Positions 6,147 to 6,686 of a DNA stretch of 6,686 nt are shown here, in pieces. The position numbers and the translations under genes were made by a program. The notes beneath the pieces were generated by a model, which did not search any database, was not told where the DNA came from, and worked only from the letters and a program-made list of their open reading frames with translations. The DNA is from Bacteroidales bacterium. Its GTDB lineage: Bacteria > Bacteroidota > Bacteroidia > Bacteroidales > UBA10428. The DNA lies in NCBI GenBank assembly GCA_016938095.1, contig JAFGVG010000213.1, positions 1 to 6,686 on the forward strand, given 5' to 3'. The stretch's first letter is position 1, and each line of letters begins with the position of its first letter.

Positions 6147-6686
6147 ACCAAGGGTTTGTATAGCTCACTATTGTCAACAAGTGCCGGCAGTTTGCCGATA
6201 TCAAATGCCGACTTTGTCACCGAATGGACAAAGATACTCATTACCAGTAAATCGGCGCTGCCCCCGGGCGAAATGCGGTGTTCGCGACACCAGGCAATGA
6301 GTTTATCATAGTTTTCAGGAGAGAAATTCTCAAACGCTATTGATGCAAGGTGTTTAAAAGTAGTCAGCGCTTCCCTGCCACCCCTGTAAAGGATATTGGT
6401 GTCGTTGTTATGCGCGGCAATTGCAAGCAACGTCTTTTTCAGTACCGTATCGTTCACCTCATTATACGCATACAAAACTGGCAATCCATACTTAAAAACA
6501 ACCGGGTATCCCATCTCGGCTTCCCCTCTGGCACCGGTAAATCCATATTCGCGATACACTCTTTCGCCATGGGTGAGTTCTGCCAGTGAGTTGCTTTCGA
6601 GTTCCCTGGCCGTAATGCCGGCACAAATTTGCTTCACTATATCGCGGAACTGGTTACTATCGAATGAGTCGCAACCGGCCAGCAGA
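6143..6686 (-). CDS. citG: Triphosphoribosyl-dephospho-CoA synthase, C-terminal 180 residues, cut by window edge
   Basis: Joins ATP and 3'-dephospho-CoA to make the precursor of the citrate lyase prosthetic group, which CitX then transfers to CitD. Only the C-terminal part is inside the window. The frame is open through the right edge, and the GTG at 6637 is an internal valine rather than the start, because family-like sequence continues upstream (SNQFRDIVKQICAGIT). Conserved blocks in the visible 180 residues are LTHGERVYREYGFTGARGEAE, which matches the CitG THGE...G..GARGEA signature, then AHNNDTNILYRGG and ISPGGSADLL near the end. The malonate-decarboxylase relative MdcB shares these motifs, but the coupled citC decides for citrate lyase. 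Some bacteria fuse CitX to CitG; the missing N-terminus prevents judging that here. Confidence 0.9.
   Translation of the reverse strand, partial: LLAGCDSFDSNQFRDIVKQICAGITARELESNSLAELTHGERVYREYGFTGARGEAEMGYPVVFKYGLPVLYAYNEVNDTVLKKTLLAIAAHNNDTNILYRGGREALTTFKHLASIAFENFSPENYDKLIAWCREHRISPGGSADLLVMSIFVHSVTKSAFDIGKLPALVDNSELYKPLV

Noticed and set aside
6143..6637. Treating GTG 6637 as the start of a complete 164-residue gene
   Set aside because: The frame continues open to the window edge with plausible CitG sequence, and 164 residues would omit the N-terminal half of the enzyme.

Overview
The window looks like chromosomal DNA from a member of the Bacteroidota, most likely a free-living or gut-type Bacteroidales relative. 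This is inferred from several things: moderate GC with very AT-rich intergenic DNA; almost no Shine-Dalgarno sequences in front of genes, with one striking exception; a good match to the Bacteroidota -7 promoter element (TAnnTTTG) at one start; and a fucosidase/FucP-type sugar-scavenging pair, with the fucosidase made as a lipoprotein. No tRNA, rRNA, insertion sequence, CRISPR array or phage gene was seen.

Left part (1-2789), a fucose-related region. A FucP-type L-fucose:H+ symporter runs leftward off the window edge. Across a 160-bp AT-rich gap, a small secreted protein of no recognised family (761-1219) is transcribed rightward. It has a perfect AGGAGG ribosome binding site and is closed by an unusually long intrinsic terminator. 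Next on the same strand is a lipoprotein alpha-L-fucosidase of the GH29 subfamily B type with a C-terminal F5/8-type (discoidin/CBM32-like) domain. The plausible joint role is release of fucose from glycans outside the cytoplasm, followed by import through FucP.

Middle part (2801-5039), two divergent single genes. A ten-helix EamA/DMT exporter resembling YddG is on the minus strand, and an FAD-dependent oxidoreductase of the PP_4765/HI0933-like group is on the plus strand. Each converges tail to tail on its other neighbour with a gap of only 11 or 21 bp.

Right part (5061-6686), the end of a citrate lyase gene cluster on the minus strand. It holds citG (prosthetic-group precursor synthase, entering from beyond the right edge) and citC (citrate lyase ligase), coupled by an ATGA stop/start overlap. 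These mature the acyl carrier subunit of citrate lyase. The lyase subunits themselves (CitD, CitE, CitF) and CitX are not visible and would be expected to the right.

No clearly new multi-gene system is visible. The points most worth a second look are the unrecognised secreted protein with its strong expression signals, the fucosidase that starts only 45 bp after a strong terminator with no visible promoter, and the citG-citC order.
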